Source: an uncultured Oscillibacter sp.
Lineage (GTDB): Bacteria; Bacillota; Clostridia; Oscillospirales; Oscillospiraceae
Reading direction: 5' to 3'
DNA: 45,607 nt
NCBI GenBank assembly: GCA_910577405.1
Contig: CAJTMG010000024.1
Coordinates: forward strand, 1-45,607
The notes below the pieces were generated by a model, which had not been told where the DNA came from, searched no databases, and was given only the letters and a program-made list of their open reading frames with translations. Shown here piece after piece: positions 1 through 8,028 of this stretch. Each line of letters starts with the position of its first letter. Position 1 is the stretch's first letter. The translations under genes and the position numbers were made by a program.

Positions 1-57
1 CATTTCTTCTTTTCCTGCGGTCTTGGCCATATTGTGCCCTTCCACATCGGCCTTCAC
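1..57 (-). CDS. Partial hypothetical ORF running off the left edge
   Basis: An open minus-strand frame enters from the left edge. Its likely start is ATG at 30 (MAKTAGKEEM...), with a weak GGAAGGG-type ribosome site just upstream, or GTG at 57. The GTG overlaps the stop codon of another short open minus frame (about 54-158, ending ...ELTKAVRQR) in a GTGA arrangement, which is typical of translational coupling. The upstream frame has no ATG, GTG or TTG before its last dozen codons and lies opposite the dnaG promoter, so it may be a remnant or chance. Only 10 to 19 residues are visible and no family can be named. Confidence 0.3.
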   Translation of the reverse strand, partial: MKADVEGHNMAKTAGKEEM

Positions 58-120
58 CTCTGCCGAACTGCTTTCGTCAATTCCTGAATTTGCTCATTTA
101 TAGACTTTATATTCCCATCT

Positions 121-149
121 TTGACAGAATCTTTTCTCCTGCGTATGAC
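121..149 (+). promoter_or_regulatory. Promoter of dnaG-rpoD
   Basis: A perfect TTGACA -35 (121-126) and TATGAC -10 (144-149) are separated by 17 bp, a standard housekeeping sigma-A layout. Transcription would start near 156, some 35 nt upstream of the dnaG start. Because rpoD follows, this promoter would supply both primase and the major sigma factor. Confidence 0.7.
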
Positions 150-191
150 AGGGGCGGTTTCTGGCTAAACTGACCGAAAGGAGGGCCTGAC

Positions 192-1979
192 GTGGCATTT
201 CCTCAGGGTTTTATGGACGAGCTGCACGCACGCAGTGATATCGTCGACGTGGTTTCTTCCTATGTGGCCCTTACCCGGAAGGGCGGCAGCTTCTTCGGGC
301 TATGTCCCTTTCACAGCGAGAAAACGCCTTCCTTTCACGTGGAACCGGGGCGGCAGATGTATTACTGCTTCGGCTGCAAAAAGGGCGGTGACGCTGTCAA
401 GTTTATTATGGATGTGGAAAACCTGCCCTTTCCGGACGCGGTGCGGCTCCTTGCCAAGCGCGCCGGGCTGGAGGTGCCGGAGGAACAGGGAAACCGCAAT
501 GAACTCCGGCAGCGGCAGCGTCTTCTGGAACTGAACCGGGAGGCGGCACGATTTTACCATTGGCTCCTCAAACAGCCGCAAGGTTCGGCGGTGCGGGCTT
601 ATCTGGAGCGGCGGAATATCTCCTGGAGGACCGCTGTGCGCTTTGGTATGGGAGCTTCGGCAAACGCATGGGATGTGCTGCTGAAGGCTATGACGGATAA
701 GGGCTACAGCAAATCAGAGCTCCTGTCGGCTGGCCTGATCGCGGACAACAAAAAGGGCGGGTTTTACGACAAGTTCCGGAACCGGCTGATGCTTCCTGTC
801 ATTGATACCCGAGGGGATGTGGTGGCCTTCGGAAGCCGGGTGCTGGACAGTTCGGAGCCGAAGTATATGAATTCCCCTGATACGCCGGTTTACAGCAAGC
901 GGCATATCCTTTACGGCCTGAATCTGGCCAGAAAGTCCAAGCGGCCTAACATCATCCTCTGCGAGGGCAATCTGGATATTGTGACGCTCCATCAGGCGGG
1001 GTTTGACAACGCGGTAGCTTCCATGGGCACGGCTTTGACCCTGGAGCAGGTCCGGCTTTTGTCCAAGTTTACAAAGGAGCTGGTGCTTTGCTACGACAAC
1101 GATAACGCGGGACAGAAGGCTACAGAAAAGGCTTTGCAGCTTCTGAACGAGTCCGGGCTGTCCGTGAAGGTCCTGCAGCTTCCCCGGCGGCGTACGGAAT
1201 CCGGCGAGCTGGTGAAGCAGGACCCGGACGATTTTATCAAGAATCACGGTCCCGACGCCTTTGAACGCCTGCTGAACGGAAGCGAGAATGGAATTGACTT
1301 TCGGATGGCCCAGACCGCCGCGCAGTTCGACCTGACCAGCGACGAGGGACGGGTAGCCTACTGCGGCGCTGTGAGTGAACTGCTGTCGGAGCTGTCCGGG
1401 TCCGTGGAACGGGAGGTTTACACCCTGCGCGCCGCTGAAACCGCCCGCGTGGACCCCGCCGCCATGAGACTGGAGGTCCAGCAGGCATGGAAGCGGCGGG
1501 TGCAGAAGGAAAACCGGGCCGCTATCCGAAAGGAAGTCAATCCCACACTGCGGCTCCAGCCAAAGGAACGGTCCATGCGATATGAGAATCTGCGGTCTGC
1601 CCGGGCGGAGGAAGGACTGCTGCGGCTTTTGCTGATGGACCCGTCCTTATTTCCGGCGGAGGCCCCCCTGCGGACAGAACAGTTTTCCTCTCCATTGCTG
1701 GGGCGGGCGTTCGGGCTTCTGTGGGACGCGCGGCAGCAGGGACGGACGCCTTCGCTGGGTCTGCTCTCGGGAACCCTGGAGGCGGAGGAAATCAACCATA
1801 TCAGCGGAATTTGTCAGAAGCCGGAATCCCTGAAAAACGGCCGTCAGGCATTGACGGATTACATAGAGGTGGTTCTACAGGAGTGGGACCAACGGCAGGG
1901 CGGGAGCTGTGCAGACCCCCTGGCCGCGGCAATAGAAAAAAATAAGAAGAAGGGTACTGGAGGAAAGCGGAATGTCTAA
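192..1979 (+). CDS. dnaG: DNA primase DnaG
   Basis: DnaG makes the short RNA primers for lagging-strand synthesis at the replication fork, working with the DnaB/DnaC-type helicase. The 595-residue protein has a CHC2 zinc-binding domain at the N terminus (C38, H41, C59, C62). The catalytic core carries a TOPRIM domain with the acidic glutamate at about 258 (CEGNLDIVTL, where many homologues have EGYMD) and the metal-binding DxD at 302-304 (YDNDNAG). The last 150 or so residues are the divergent helicase-interaction region. Length is normal for the family. The start is GTG at 192 because AAGGAGGG lies 6 nt upstream; no better ATG exists. The gene overlaps rpoD by 8 nt, the classic Gram-positive dnaG-rpoD pairing. 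Confidence 0.97.
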   Translation: MAFPQGFMDELHARSDIVDVVSSYVALTRKGGSFFGLCPFHSEKTPSFHVEPGRQMYYCFGCKKGGDAVKFIMDVENLPFPDAVRLLAKRAGLEVPEEQGNRNELRQRQRLLELNREAARFYHWLLKQPQGSAVRAYLERRNISWRTAVRFGMGASANAWDVLLKAMTDKGYSKSELLSAGLIADNKKGGFYDKFRNRLMLPVIDTRGDVVAFGSRVLDSSEPKYMNSPDTPVYSKRHILYGLNLARKSKRPNIILCEGNLDIVTLHQAGFDNAVASMGTALTLEQVRLLSKFTKELVLCYDNDNAGQKATEKALQLLNESGLSVKVLQLPRRRTESGELVKQDPDDFIKNHGPDAFERLLNGSENGIDFRMAQTAAQFDLTSDEGRVAYCGAVSELLSELSGSVEREVYTLRAAETARVDPAAMRLEVQQAWKRRVQKENRAAIRKEVNPTLRLQPKERSMRYENLRSARAEEGLLRLLLMDPSLFPAEAPLRTEQFSSPLLGRAFGLLWDARQQGRTPSLGLLSGTLEAEEINHISGICQKPESLKNGRQALTDYIEVVLQEWDQRQGGSCADPLAAAIEKNKKKGTGGKRNV

Positions 1980-3357
1980 CAAAAAGGAACCTACCGCCCG
2001 GGAGCTGGAAAAGCAGGCCGACGCGCTGCTTGCGGCTGCCGATGCTGCTGAAAAGGCAAAGAATCCCCCCATCATGACCGACGCGGAGGCAAAAAAGGCC
2101 GGAATCCTGCGGCTGGATGACAAACAGGTAGCAGCGCTTCCCGCGGCGGCTTGGCTGATGAATAACGAGAAGCTGCGGGAACTGCTGGCGCGGGGCAAGA
2201 AAAAGGGCAAGCTGGAGTCCTCGGAGCTGATGGAGGCCGTGGACGACCTGAATCTGGAAGGGGAGCAGATGGACCAGCTCTACGACTCCCTGGAAGCCTT
2301 GAATATTGATATCAGCGCTGAGGAATACCTTCTGCCGGAGCTTCCGGACGAGGGACCCGCCGCCGAGGAAATCGCCGGGATGGAAGAGGAAGAGCTGGTG
2401 GACCCCAATACTTTGGTGAACAGCTTTTCCATCGACGACCCCGTGCGGATGTATCTGAAGGAAATCGGTAAAGTCCCCCTGCTGACCCCCGACGAGGAGG
2501 TGAAACTCGCCCAGGCTATGTCCGCCGGAAACGAGGCCCAGCGGCGTATGGAGGACCTGCGGCGGCGGCGGGACGAGGGCGAGACCGTGGACGCCGGGGA
2601 AGAGGCCGCTCTGCGTAAGATCTTCAAGGCCGGCGAGAACGCAAAACAGAAGCTGGCTGAGGCAAACCTGCGTCTGGTGGTCTCCATCGCAAAGCGTTAC
2701 GTTGGCCGGGGTATGCTCTTCCTGGACCTGATTCAGGAGGGCAATCTGGGGCTGATCAAGGCCGTGGAGAAGTTCGATTACACCAAGGGCTATAAGTTCT
2801 CTACCTACGCTACCTGGTGGATTCGGCAGGCCATCACCAGGGCGATCGCGGACCAGGCCCGGACCATCCGCATTCCTGTGCATATGGTGGAAACCATCAA
2901 TAAGGTCATCCGCGTCAGCCGTCAGCTTCTCCAGGAATTGGGCCACGACCCCTCTCCTAATGAGATTGCGGCGGAGATGAATATGCCTGTGGATAAAGTG
3001 CGGGAAATTATGAAGATCGCACAGGAGCCCGTGTCCCTGGAAACGCCGATTGGTGAGGAAGAGGATTCTCATCTGGGCGACTTCATCCCCGACGAGGGCG
3101 CGTCCGAACCCTCCGAAGCCGCGTCCTTTACCCTGCTCAAGGAACAGCTTATGGACGTGCTGGCCACCCTGACCCCCCGGGAGGAAAAGGTGCTCAAGCT
3201 CCGGTTCGGCATCGAGGACGGACGGACCCGCACCCTGGAGGAAGTGGGCAAGGAGTTCAACGTCACCCGGGAGCGTATCCGGCAGATTGAAGCCAAGGCC
3301 CTCCGGAAGCTCCGCCATCCCTCCAGAAGCAAAAAGCTCAAGGACTTCCTCAATTAA
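1972..3357 (+). CDS. rpoD: Primary (housekeeping) RNA polymerase sigma factor RpoD/SigA
   Basis: This is the main sigma factor, directing RNA polymerase to -10/-35 promoters. Sigma-2 (about 226-300) carries the DLIQEGNLGLIKAVEKFD core-binding helix and the YATWWIRQAI -10 recognition/melting segment; the IRIPVHM segment follows. Sigma-4 (about 395-461) holds the -35 helix-turn-helix (TLEEVGKEFNVTRERIRQIE). At 461 residues it is about 90 longer than Bacillus subtilis SigA. The extra length is a charged N-terminal lead before a helical region-1.1-like segment (about 63-118) and an insert between regions 1.2 and 2.1 (about 186-222, rich in R and E). Translation is coupled to dnaG (8-nt overlap, GGAGG just upstream). 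A terminator follows. Confidence 0.97.
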   Translation: MSNKKEPTARELEKQADALLAAADAAEKAKNPPIMTDAEAKKAGILRLDDKQVAALPAAAWLMNNEKLRELLARGKKKGKLESSELMEAVDDLNLEGEQMDQLYDSLEALNIDISAEEYLLPELPDEGPAAEEIAGMEEEELVDPNTLVNSFSIDDPVRMYLKEIGKVPLLTPDEEVKLAQAMSAGNEAQRRMEDLRRRRDEGETVDAGEEAALRKIFKAGENAKQKLAEANLRLVVSIAKRYVGRGMLFLDLIQEGNLGLIKAVEKFDYTKGYKFSTYATWWIRQAITRAIADQARTIRIPVHMVETINKVIRVSRQLLQELGHDPSPNEIAAEMNMPVDKVREIMKIAQEPVSLETPIGEEEDSHLGDFIPDEGASEPSEAASFTLLKEQLMDVLATLTPREEKVLKLRFGIEDGRTRTLEEVGKEFNVTRERIRQIEAKALRKLRHPSRSKKLKDFLN

Positions 3358-3393
3358 AGTCGGGAGTCCCCTGAAAATAAAAGCTCTTTATAT

Positions 3394-3435
3394 GGAAAAG
3401 GCGCCTGGAACACACCAGACGTCTTTTCCTTTATT
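3394..3435 (+). terminator. Intrinsic terminator after rpoD
   Basis: A 15-bp stem, 3394-3408 paired with 3415-3429 with two G-U pairs, has a 6-nt loop and is followed by TTTATT. It lies 36 nt past the rpoD stop and separates the operon from the convergent ATPase gene. Confidence 0.85.
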
Positions 3436-3464
3436 CCGTGTTCAGATTTTTGGCTGTCTTCTGT

Positions 3465-4520
3465 TCAGACGTAGCTCAGAAGACGGCCTGCCTCCAGAGC
3501 GGCAAGGGCCCGGACGCCGTCAAAGTCCACGTATGGGTTATAGACGGCCTCCAGAGCGTCGTGACTGGCCTTGGCGTCCTTCAGCGCGCTGACGGCCTCC
3601 TGACGCAGCACCGCCGTCATACGGGCCCGGAAACGAAGACGGCCTTCCGGTTCCGTCATGGCGTCCACCCGAACCCGGCGATAGGGCTTCCGGCCATAAT
3701 CCATGCCGGGGCGGGACGTGACAAAGGCAAGGCTCAGGTCCGGGATCAGAAGATGCTCTATCCGCCCGGGGTCCTCCGGCGAGGGACAGACGATGGTATC
3801 CCAGCCCTTCTCCGAAGCCGCCCGATGAAGCTGTGCCAGCGCGTCCCCGGCCAGTTCCCAGCTGTCGGAGAACTCGTAGACCTTACTGCATAGAACGTCC
3901 ACGCTGTCGTAACGCCAGATGGGGCCTTTATGGGTCACGCTGCCCAGGAACCGCTGGATGGTACGCCCGCCGTCGCCCTTGGCCCGGAGTTCTCTTGCGA
4001 CAATCCCCTTGACACGGCGTTCCAAGCGGGCGGAATCAAAGCGCTTTGCCACCGAAGCCACCGCGTCCAGCTCTATCTGCCTTGCCGCCTTCAGACTGTG
4101 GTACGCCCGGACATAAGCCGCTTTATAGGCGTGAGTGTGGGCTTTCACTTCCTCCGCAGACGCCTTCGCCGCCGCAAGATCGTAGAACCGGCCCAGGTCC
4201 ACATAGCGATCCACCGCCGCCGGGTACCGTGGTTCCAGAACGTGGGGGCTGGTACCGTCCGCCACGGCGCAGCGCAGCTCCGGAAGCACCACGCCGTCCA
4301 AAGAATCCGGGTCCCCAGAGCACCACAGGTATTCCACCGGCGTGCCTGCCTGCTCCATCGTCCGGCCGATCTCCCGCATGAACGTATTCTTCCCTACGCC
4401 GGGCCCGCCCTTGAGAATCATAAAATCGTATGTATCCTCCAGGTCCAGAATCTCCGGGAACAAATTCCGGAATCCTTCGCCGCTGTTGGCTCCTACGAAA
4501 AAATTGGTTATCTTTGCCAT
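3465..4520 (-). CDS. P-loop ATPase of the PRK06851-like family
   Basis: This 351-residue protein belongs, by recognition of its pattern, to the uncharacterised two-part P-loop ATPases common in Clostridia and Bacilli. The N-terminal half has a Walker A motif at 38-46 (GGPGVGKNT), with Asn where Ser or Thr usually follows the Lys. The second half keeps family landmarks such as RFLGSVTHKGPIWRYDS and IEHLLIPDLSLAFVTS. Where a second Walker A is expected there is only YEFSDSWELAGDAL, so that half appears unable to bind nucleotide in the usual way. The start ATG at 4520 is preceded by GGGAGG. It is a single gene, convergent with rpoD and divergent from the next gene. Substrate and role are unknown. 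Confidence 0.7.
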   Translation of the reverse strand: MAKITNFFVGANSGEGFRNLFPEILDLEDTYDFMILKGGPGVGKNTFMREIGRTMEQAGTPVEYLWCSGDPDSLDGVVLPELRCAVADGTSPHVLEPRYPAAVDRYVDLGRFYDLAAAKASAEEVKAHTHAYKAAYVRAYHSLKAARQIELDAVASVAKRFDSARLERRVKGIVARELRAKGDGGRTIQRFLGSVTHKGPIWRYDSVDVLCSKVYEFSDSWELAGDALAQLHRAASEKGWDTIVCPSPEDPGRIEHLLIPDLSLAFVTSRPGMDYGRKPYRRVRVDAMTEPEGRLRFRARMTAVLRQEAVSALKDAKASHDALEAVYNPYVDFDGVRALAALEAGRLLSYV

Positions 4521-4600
4521 TATTTTCGCCTCCCTAGGTTTTGACTGCCTTAGCTTATGCTGCGGACGCTTGGCCTGACAGTCTTTTGCTCTCTTTTTCC

Positions 4601-4629
4601 TTGCGGACTGGCTGCCGGTCTGCTATACT
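4601..4629 (+). promoter_or_regulatory. Promoter of the DUF6985-like gene
   Basis: TTGCGG (4601-4606) and TATACT (4624-4629) are 17 bp apart. A strong ribosome site (GGAGG at about 4642) follows before the ATG at 4654. Confidence 0.65.
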
Positions 4630-4653
4630 GTAGAAAACCTTTGGAGGTACAAA

Positions 4654-5481
4654 ATGCAGTTTGAAGACATTCTCATTGGCGCGGGAGAGGACGAATTCGG
4701 CAATATGTGCGGTTTTGCACCCTTCCCCTACTTTCAGCGGAACATCGAAGTGACCTGCGAGGATGGGGTGACGCCGGAATATGCCGCAAAATCCCTGCAA
4801 TGGCTGGCTCAGGTTGATGAGGCCCTGATACGGGAAATCTGTCAGTACGCCTGCTATTACTTACAAGACACATTGGAACGCACCAGCGTCGGCGAACTTC
4901 TGGACGAGGAGATCCAGCATATTCAGGACCCGATGGAAATCCTGCGGTATATGGACCTCGGAATGCTTCATATCAGCGAACCTTTGGACCCGGGCATTCC
5001 TGTTCTGAACCTGAGCGGCGGGTGCGACTGGCGGGAGGACGAAGGTCTGCAATGCCTGATCCGGGAGGGCCGGACGGTCTATCTGGGCAGCTGGAATGAT
5101 CTGGACATCTGGCGCAGCCCCTGTTTGGGGGAGGAAAACTATCTGTTCAACTACATCTACTACCCCCGTCGGGACGAACTTCGCGCAAGGACCGCTGAAC
5201 GTTTGGCAGAGCATCCCGTGAAGGTCATTCCCCATCTGGAGATTCCCATGAGCTCCCCCCTGCGGCATTTTATCGAGGGTCCCTTCGCCCGGCTGGAGGG
5301 CTGTTCGGAGGAGGAAGCCTGGGCCAGAATCGAGAATACCCTGCTGTTCGAGTTCCTGCAAGAATACCCGCGTCTGATGGAGGAAAGCGATCTCTTCCGG
5401 CACCGCTGCTTCTGCATGGAACGCGATCAGGGACCCGGCGAAATGGCCCAGTACCTGGCGGAGCACTGCGACATCTTCTGA
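4654..5481 (+). CDS. DUF6985-like protein of unknown function
   Basis: A 275-residue cytosolic, acidic protein with no signal peptide or membrane segment. Its first half resembles DUF6985 proteins. The recognisable part is around residues 125-150, where a W-[DE]-x-[DE]-EGLQCLIREG stretch leads into VYLGSWNDLDIW. The C-terminal 100 residues (MSSPLRHFIEGPF onwards) are not recognised. DUF6985 proteins are often found beside toxin or immunity genes, but nothing in this neighbourhood supports that, and it stands as a single gene with its own promoter and terminator. No catalytic motif was seen. Confidence 0.6.
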   Translation: MQFEDILIGAGEDEFGNMCGFAPFPYFQRNIEVTCEDGVTPEYAAKSLQWLAQVDEALIREICQYACYYLQDTLERTSVGELLDEEIQHIQDPMEILRYMDLGMLHISEPLDPGIPVLNLSGGCDWREDEGLQCLIREGRTVYLGSWNDLDIWRSPCLGEENYLFNYIYYPRRDELRARTAERLAEHPVKVIPHLEIPMSSPLRHFIEGPFARLEGCSEEEAWARIENTLLFEFLQEYPRLMEESDLFRHRCFCMERDQGPGEMAQYLAEHCDIF

Positions 5482-5486
5482 ACGCA

Positions 5487-5535
5487 AAAAAGCAAGCTCG
5501 CCTACAGGATGATTCCCGTTGGCAGGCTTGCTTTT
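5487..5535 (+). terminator. Terminator after the DUF6985-like gene
   Basis: AAAAGCAAGC with a nearby GCC pairs with GGC and GCTTGCTTTT across about 25 nt, beginning 5 nt after the stop codon. The flanking A-run and T-run make it plausible in both directions, so it could also stop read-through from the small minus-strand gene at 5670-5936. Confidence 0.7.
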
Positions 5536-5669
5536 CTCAGGTATCAAACAGAGGTCTCCTCCGCTCAATTCTCCAGTCTCCCGCTTCCCCCAATCCCGCG
5601 GAAAGACGTTCTCCCATGGAAAAGCAGCCTCTCCGCGGCGTTCGGGTTCCTTGAAGCCGGTGCAGCGCT

Positions 5670-5936
5670 TTATTTTCTGTCCAGCGGATACAGCACCGGC
5701 GTCCCGTCTTCCAGAAGGTCGATAACGTTTGCGCCCTCCAGGGTACGCAGCAGAAACTGTACAGAGAATTGAGCGGAGTAGCGGACGGTCTCCTCCAGCA
5801 GATCGGCCAGCACAGGGTCCACCTCGCAGTCTTCGGGAAGGACCTTCCGAAGAATCCGCTCAAAGGCTTTCTTGTTGTCTGCCAACTGCCGTCCAATTTC
5901 AGCGGAGAGCACTTGAGACAAGATTTTATCCGTCAT
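5670..5936 (-). CDS. Small helical hypothetical protein
   Basis: An 88-residue, mostly helical, acidic protein (MTDKILSQVLSAEIG...YPLDRK) of no recognised family. The frame extends up to a GTG at 5978, but a good promoter (-10 at 5969-5974) places the transcription start downstream of that GTG. The ATG at 5936, with a GAGG-type site about 10 nt upstream, is therefore the better start. No membrane segments or Cys motifs. It stands alone between the DUF6985-like gene and a long AT-rich gap. Confidence 0.6.
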   Translation of the reverse strand: MTDKILSQVLSAEIGRQLADNKKAFERILRKVLPEDCEVDPVLADLLEETVRYSAQFSVQFLLRTLEGANVIDLLEDGTPVLYPLDRK

Positions 5937-5968
5937 GGCGAAAGACCTCTTTCTCCCTCTCAAGATGG

Positions 5969-5997
5969 ATTCTATCACACAACGCCGGAAAACGCAA
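5969..5997 (-). promoter_or_regulatory. Promoter of the small hypothetical gene (minus strand)
   Basis: Read on the minus strand: TTGCGT (5997-5992), 17 bp, TAGAAT (5974-5969). The same TTGCGT -35 recurs in front of mtnN, fumC and the MBOAT gene. Confidence 0.6.
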
Positions 5998-6597
5998 TGA
6001 CAAAATTGTAAAAATTCTTGTCTGAAAGCGTTATTTTCCGCCTTTTCACGCTTTGGAAAAGAGTGGAAACGACCAGTTTTGCGCCAGCCGTTTTTGAGAA
6101 TGAAACGCGTATACGGACTGTGTAATTTTTTGTCATGTTCGCATTAATGATGAAAGAAATTATGGCGGAACAGAAGAAGCTGAGAAGATAAAAGCGTGTT
6201 TTTTTCAATCATCGAAAGCCCGCCAAAATCAGCAATCTGAAAGCATTGAATGGATCGCTGTATATCGCAGAAAACGGGCGCAAATAAAGGGGCTGACCAA
6301 AAAATAAGGATTTCCCGCTCTTGTCAAACGATTTTAACAGGCGCTGAAAAAATCCGCAGGATGGACAGATTTTTACAGAGAGAAGGTCTTAAAAACAGCT
6401 CTCTCCCCTTTCGTTTTGGCGGAAGAAGGGCTCTTGTGGAACTTTCACAGGATTTTTCCAGAAAAGTAAAAAATATTTAGAAAAACCATTAAGTAGAAAG
6501 CGAAGCGTGCCGATAATAAGAATGAAGCCCGTTCATTTGCCTGTTCTGCGGGCTTGATTTTGCGGGGGACAAGCTGTGGCGCGTTCTCCGAAGCTTT
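5998..6597. other. AT-rich gap of about 600 bp without a convincing gene
   Basis: Markedly AT-richer than both flanks. The one notable plus-strand frame (6250-6480, 76 codons) has no ribosome site and no recognisable family and was not accepted. The right part holds a weak -10-like GATAAT (6512-6517) and a hairpin (6525-6555) that may belong to the pgi leader. No tRNA, T-box, SRP RNA or known riboswitch pattern was recognised. It may hold a small RNA or a decayed insertion. Confidence 0.5.
6525..6555 (+). promoter_or_regulatory. Hairpin upstream of pgi
   Basis: AAGCCCG (6525-6531) pairs with CGGGCTT (6549-6555) over a 17-nt loop, followed by GATTTTG, some 55 nt before the pgi start. It could be a weak terminator ending something in the AT-rich gap, or a leader structure. 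The T-run is too short to decide. Confidence 0.4.
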
Positions 6598-6611
6598 GAG
6601 GAGTGTTGCGT

Positions 6612-7958
6612 GTGTCAATCAAACTGAATTACAAGAACCTGGGTCTGCGGGAGCATGAGCTGGAATTCACCCGCCCGCTGGCAGAGTGCGCCTTCAAAAC
6701 GCTGACCGACCGGAGCGGCGCAGGGCATGAAATGCTGGGCTGGCACGATTTGCCCCATACCTACGACAAGGAGGAATTCGCCCGCATCAAGGCCGCCGCG
6801 AAACGGATTCAGGAGCAGAGCCAGGTTCTGGTGGCCATCGGCATCGGCGGGAGCTACCTGGGCGCCCGGGCCGGTCTGGAATTCGTGCATGGTCCGTTCG
6901 GAAACCAGCTCCGGCAGAACGGCGGCGTGGAGGTCTACTTCGCCGGAAGCAACCTCAGCTCCGACTATGTGCAGAATATTTTTGATATCATCGGCGACCG
7001 GGATTTCTCCGTGAACGTGATTTCCAAATCCGGCACCACCACCGAACCCGCTGTGGCTTTCCGTCTGTTCAAGGCAAAGCTGGAGGAGAAATACGGCAAG
7101 GACGGCGCGAAGGATCGAATTTATGCTACCACCGACAAGGCCCGCGGCGCGCTGCGTGGACTGGCCGTGGCGGAAGGCTATGAGACGTTCGTGGTGCCTG
7201 ACGACATCGGCGGGCGGTTCTCCTGCCTGAGCGCGGTGGGTCTTCTGCCTATGGCCGCCGGCGGAATGGATATCGATCAGGTGATGCAGGGATGCCTGGA
7301 CGCCTGCGAGCGGTACAAGAACCCTGACCTGATGAGCAATGACGCCATGCTGTACGCCGTTTCCCGCTTCCTGATGCTGATGAAGGGCAAGCAGGTGGAA
7401 ATTCTGGCCAGCTACGAGCCCTCCCTGGTGCAGTTCGGCGAGTGGTACAAGCAGTTGATGGCAGAGTCCGAGGGCAAGGATCATAAGGGCCTGTTCCCTG
7501 TTTCCGCCAACTTCACCACGGATCTGCATTCCATCGGCCAGTTCATCCAGGACGGCTCCCGGAATCTGTTTGAGACGGTGCTTTGGGTCGAGAAGTCCCG
7601 TCAGGAGCTGATCGTTCCCGAGGACCCCGCCAATGTGGACGGACTGAACTTCGCCGCCGGAACCTCCATGCACTCTATGAACGAGAAGGCCATGAAGGGC
7701 ACCCTGCTGGCCCACGTGGACGGCGGCACGCCCAATCTGGTGGTGACCATCGACAAGCTGAGCGACTACAACTTCGGCGAGCTGGTATACTTCTTCTGGA
7801 AGAGCCTGGCGATTTCCGGCTATATGATCGGCGTGAATCCCTTCGACCAGCCGGGCGTTGAGGCGTACAAGAAGAATATGTTCGCGCTTCTTGGCAAGCC
7901 GGGCTATGAGGACGCAAAGGACGCTCTGGAAGCCCGTTTGAAGGAGCTTCTTGGCTGA
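6612..7958 (+). CDS. pgi: Glucose-6-phosphate isomerase
   Basis: Interconverts glucose-6-phosphate and fructose-6-phosphate in glycolysis and gluconeogenesis. The 448-residue protein matches the short Firmicutes form. It has the sugar-phosphate-binding SIS motif VISKSGTTTEPAVAFR, the GIGGSYLGARA stretch near the N terminus, and the second family signature around GQFIQDGSRNLFETVL. The start is taken as GTG at 6612 (MSIKLNYKNLG). GAGGAG at 6598-6603 gives 8-nt spacing to it, whereas a GTG at 6603 would overlap the ribosome site. The HAD phosphatase gene follows after 70 nt and probably shares the transcript. Confidence 0.95.
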   Translation: MSIKLNYKNLGLREHELEFTRPLAECAFKTLTDRSGAGHEMLGWHDLPHTYDKEEFARIKAAAKRIQEQSQVLVAIGIGGSYLGARAGLEFVHGPFGNQLRQNGGVEVYFAGSNLSSDYVQNIFDIIGDRDFSVNVISKSGTTTEPAVAFRLFKAKLEEKYGKDGAKDRIYATTDKARGALRGLAVAEGYETFVVPDDIGGRFSCLSAVGLLPMAAGGMDIDQVMQGCLDACERYKNPDLMSNDAMLYAVSRFLMLMKGKQVEILASYEPSLVQFGEWYKQLMAESEGKDHKGLFPVSANFTTDLHSIGQFIQDGSRNLFETVLWVEKSRQELIVPEDPANVDGLNFAAGTSMHSMNEKAMKGTLLAHVDGGTPNLVVTIDKLSDYNFGELVYFFWKSLAISGYMIGVNPFDQPGVEAYKKNMFALLGKPGYEDAKDALEARLKELLG

Positions 7959-8028
7959 TAAGAAACAACGATACAAACAGAGGACACGCCTGGGAAACTG
8001 GGCGTGCTTTCGTGAGAGGTGAGCAAAT

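Noticed and set aside
1801..3318. 505-codon minus-strand frame antisense to dnaG/rpoD
   Set aside because: Shadow of the strongly coding plus strand; lacks a ribosome site and any family features. The same holds for other long antisense frames in pgi, leuC, leuB, his genes and fumC.
6250..6480. 76-codon plus-strand open frame in the AT-rich gap
   Set aside because: No ribosome site, no recognisable family, basic low-complexity composition; likely chance.
7971..8015. Hairpin between pgi and the HAD gene
   Set aside because: CACGCC/GGCGTG can pair but no T-run follows; probably not a terminator, and the two genes seem co-transcribed.
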